Assembly (NCBI GenBank): GCA_016711805.1
Contig: JADJSH010000029.1
Span: 1 to 26,296, forward strand
Direction: 5' to 3'
Origin: Bacteroidota bacterium
Lineage (GTDB): Bacteria > Bacteroidota > Bacteroidia > B-17B0 > Aurantibacillaceae
Length of the DNA: 26,296 nucleotides
In this document: one piece after another, positions 25,102-26,296 of the stretch
How the letters are laid out: each line of letters starts with the position of its first letter
Position numbering within the stretch: position 1 is the stretch's first letter
Notes under the pieces: generated by a model
Told to the model about the DNA's origin: nothing
What the model saw: only the letters and a program-made list of their open reading frames with translations
Database searches by the model: none
Position numbers and translations under genes: made by a program

Positions 25102-25144
25102 AAACCCCAACGGATAGAAATAACCTATCCGTTGGGGTTTTAAA
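25102..25144 (+). terminator. Rho-independent terminator after the membrane-protein gene
   Basis: A perfect 16-bp stem, AAACCCCAACGGATAG (25102-25117) with CTATCCGTTGGGGTTT (25125-25140), loop of 7 nt, followed by T and A runs. It sits 33 bp after the restored stop codon of the membrane-protein gene and 11 bp before the AHSA1 ATG, so it ends the upstream transcript and isolates the next gene. Confidence 0.93.
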
Positions 25145-25155
25145 AAAATTATAAC

Positions 25156-25572
25156 ATGAGCAAAACAGTAATTAAAATAGAAACCATCGTAAACAAACCA
25201 ATTGACCAAGTTTGGGAAATGTGGACAAAACCAGAACATATTACACAATGGTGTTTTGCATCAGATGATTGGCATGCACCCAATTCAACTTCTGATTTTA
25301 AAATTGGAGGAAAATTAAACACAAGAATGGAAGCCAAAGATGGAAGCTTTGGGTTTGACTTTTGGGGCATTTACAACGATATTAAACCAAACGAAAAAGT
25401 AGGAATTACCTTAGGCGATGATAGAAAATGGGATACTTATTTTTCTTTAGTTGAAGGTGGTGTAAAAGTGGTTGAAGAATTTGAAGCAGAAAACGAAAAC
25501 CCAATAGAAATGCAACAAGCAGGTTGGCAAATGATTTTAAATAACTTTAAAAAATACGCCCAGAGTAAGTGA
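25156..25572 (+). CDS. SRPBCC-domain protein, AHSA1 (activator of Hsp90 homologue) family
   Basis: A 138-aa START-like fold: IKIETIVNKPIDQVWEMWTKPEHITQWCFASDDWHAP, a central GGKLNTRMEAKDGSFGFDFWGIY, and a C-terminal helix QAGWQMILNNFKKYA. The WTxPEHIxxW and GWxxxLxNF motifs place it in the bacterial AHSA1 group, whose members bind small hydrophobic ligands; no specific ligand can be read. It starts 11 bp after a strong terminator, so its promoter is hidden within or very close to the hairpin. The next gene begins 1 bp after its TGA. Confidence 0.93.
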   Translation: MSKTVIKIETIVNKPIDQVWEMWTKPEHITQWCFASDDWHAPNSTSDFKIGGKLNTRMEAKDGSFGFDFWGIYNDIKPNEKVGITLGDDRKWDTYFSLVEGGVKVVEEFEAENENPIEMQQAGWQMILNNFKKYAQSK

Positions 25573-25573
25573 A

Positions 25574-25922
25574 ATGAAAACCTTTAAAGATATTGATAGT
25601 TACATAGCGGAACAAGCAGCAGAAGTAAGAGAACGCTTAGAAAAAATACGTCAAGTCGTGAAAACCTCAGCACCAAAAGCCGAAGAAGTCATTAGTTATG
25701 GAATGCCTGCTTTCAAATATCACGGCATGTTAGTTTATTTTGCCGCATTTAAAAATCATATTGGATTTTATGCTTTACCATCAGGTAATGACGCATTTCA
25801 AAAAGAATTGTCTGTATACAAGCAGGGAAAAGGCTCAATACAATTTCCGCTGGATAAACCTATACCATTAACATTAATCAAAAAAAATAAAATTTGGGAG
25901 TAAAGAAAATTTAGAAAAGTGA
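25574..25922 (+). CDS. DUF1801 / YdhG-like protein (frameshift near the end)
   Basis: About 115 aa, with the DUF1801 pattern: FKDIDSYIAEQAAEVRERLEKIRQVVKTSAPKAEEVISYGMPAFKYHGMLVYFAAFKNHIGFYALPSG, GKGSIQFPLDKPIPL. Family members are small cytosolic proteins of unsettled role (one member is annotated as an iron chaperone). As written the frame stops at 25903 with KIWE; one A fewer in the A8 at 25880-25887 gives KKIKFGSKENLEK and a TGA at 25920-25922, the usual length. The gene starts 1 bp after the AHSA1 stop, so the two are coupled. Beyond that TGA the same frame stays open for 20 more codons (see findings). Confidence 0.87.
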
Positions 25923-25988
25923 CTAGAGCCTCAGTTACCTAAACCTTTTACAAAGAAGCAATTAAAAAAACAATCAAAAAAATAAAAC

Positions 25989-26296
25989 ATGTTACAAATC
26001 ATTTTATACACAATTGCCAGTATTGTTGGCGCATTTTGTTTATCAGTTAATCACAAAAAGAAATGAGTCTTACTTCAGAGTCGTTATCTGAACGTTCGCA
26101 AACAGATGTGTTTAACTATATAAAACATATTAAAAAATCAAAATTATTATAGGAAATGGGTAATGGCCGATCAAACTCCTAAAATTACGTACTCTAAGGC
26201 GTTGACGGAACTGTTGGATTTAAAGCTGCTTGGAATAGCGAAATGAAAAATGTGGGTGTTGGTGAACAAGAAATCACAAAAATAACAGATGGCATT
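25989..26296 (+). CDS. Membrane-anchored SRPBCC (polyketide-cyclase-like) protein, 3' partial, several frameshifts
   Basis: The start ATG 25989 opens a hydrophobic anchor (LQIILYTIASIVGAF). The rest can be read only by changing frame: ITKRNES, then ERSQTDVFNYIKHIK, NQNYYRKWVMADQTPKITYS, and GVDGTVGFKAAWNSEMKNVGVGEQEITKITDG at the window end. This order (anchor, VFNYIKxIKNQxxYxKWxMADP, DGTVGFxxxWxSExKxVGxGEQEI) is that of SRPBCC proteins common in Bacteroidota. Breaks lie near 26037-26042, 26085-26090, 26132-26137 (one A too many) and 26195-26198. The gene continues past the window. The preceding 66 bp hold only a lysine-rich open stretch without a start. Confidence 0.72.

Noticed and set aside
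13863..25922. Alternative genetic code or general stop-codon readthrough
   Set aside because: TAA, TAG and TGA all serve as ordinary stops in intact genes here (for example TAG in wecE and TGA in mlaE), and most disruptions are frameshifts, not in-frame stops.

Overview
The window is an AT-rich piece of a Bacteroidota chromosome, probably from a Flavobacteriales-like or related environmental lineage. This rests on the gene families seen: a PKD-repeat exoprotein with a type IX secretion (T9SS) sorting domain, an OmpL-like porin-2, a long-tailed bS16, a DUF5522 miniprotein, an MCE protein next to two Fe-S oxidoreductase genes, and promoter-like boxes of the TTTG / TAnnTTTG type. No rRNA, tRNA, CRISPR array, prophage or transposase gene was recognised.

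Layout. 1-3.1 kb: the 3' part of a secreted PKD/T9SS protein, convergent with a wecE-type sugar aminotransferase. 3.1-6.3 kb: rdgB, then (minus strand) an RlmL-like rRNA methyltransferase, the ABC ATPase mlaF and the permease mlaE. 6.3-7.9 kb: a tandem universal stress protein and rpsP, each with a clear terminator. 7.9-13.6 kb: a compact minus-strand operon of TPR lipoprotein, HdrB-like Fe-S protein, IVS-type four-helix-bundle protein, membrane Fe-S protein (HdrC-like with a heme-b-type membrane part) and MCE/MlaD protein, with a polytopic membrane protein upstream. 13.7-17.7 kb: a DUF5522 miniprotein, an OmpL-like porin, an ACC deaminase/D-cysteine desulfhydrase-family enzyme and a pair of paralogous predicted outer-membrane proteins. 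17.8-21.1 kb: an ALDH8A1-type aldehyde dehydrogenase, thiL, a small lipoprotein and a RidA-family protein; the aldehyde dehydrogenase plus RidA resemble the late 2-aminomuconate steps of kynurenine/3-hydroxyanthranilate breakdown. 21.1-26.3 kb: an accessory-looking run of single genes (GIY-YIG nuclease, VOC protein, LigB-type dioxygenase, esterase, small membrane protein, AHSA1, DUF1801, SRPBCC) with palindromic and repeat remnants between them.

Two properties dominate interpretation. First, about twenty apparent 1-2 nt indels or in-frame stops break otherwise well-conserved genes. They cluster at 0.9-3.7, 14.0-15.0 and 20.6-26.3 kb and many lie in A/T homopolymers; correcting each one restores family-typical sequence, so sequencing error is the leading explanation. 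Second, mlaE lacks its most conserved block of about 75-80 residues by a clean in-frame deletion, which a homopolymer error cannot explain. I did not find a convincing new defence or mobile system. The best leads are the mlaE deletion, the palindromic element at 22.4-22.55 kb, the four-helix-bundle gene inserted in the Fe-S/MCE operon with CTACTG repeats at its edge, and the paralogous outer-membrane pair.
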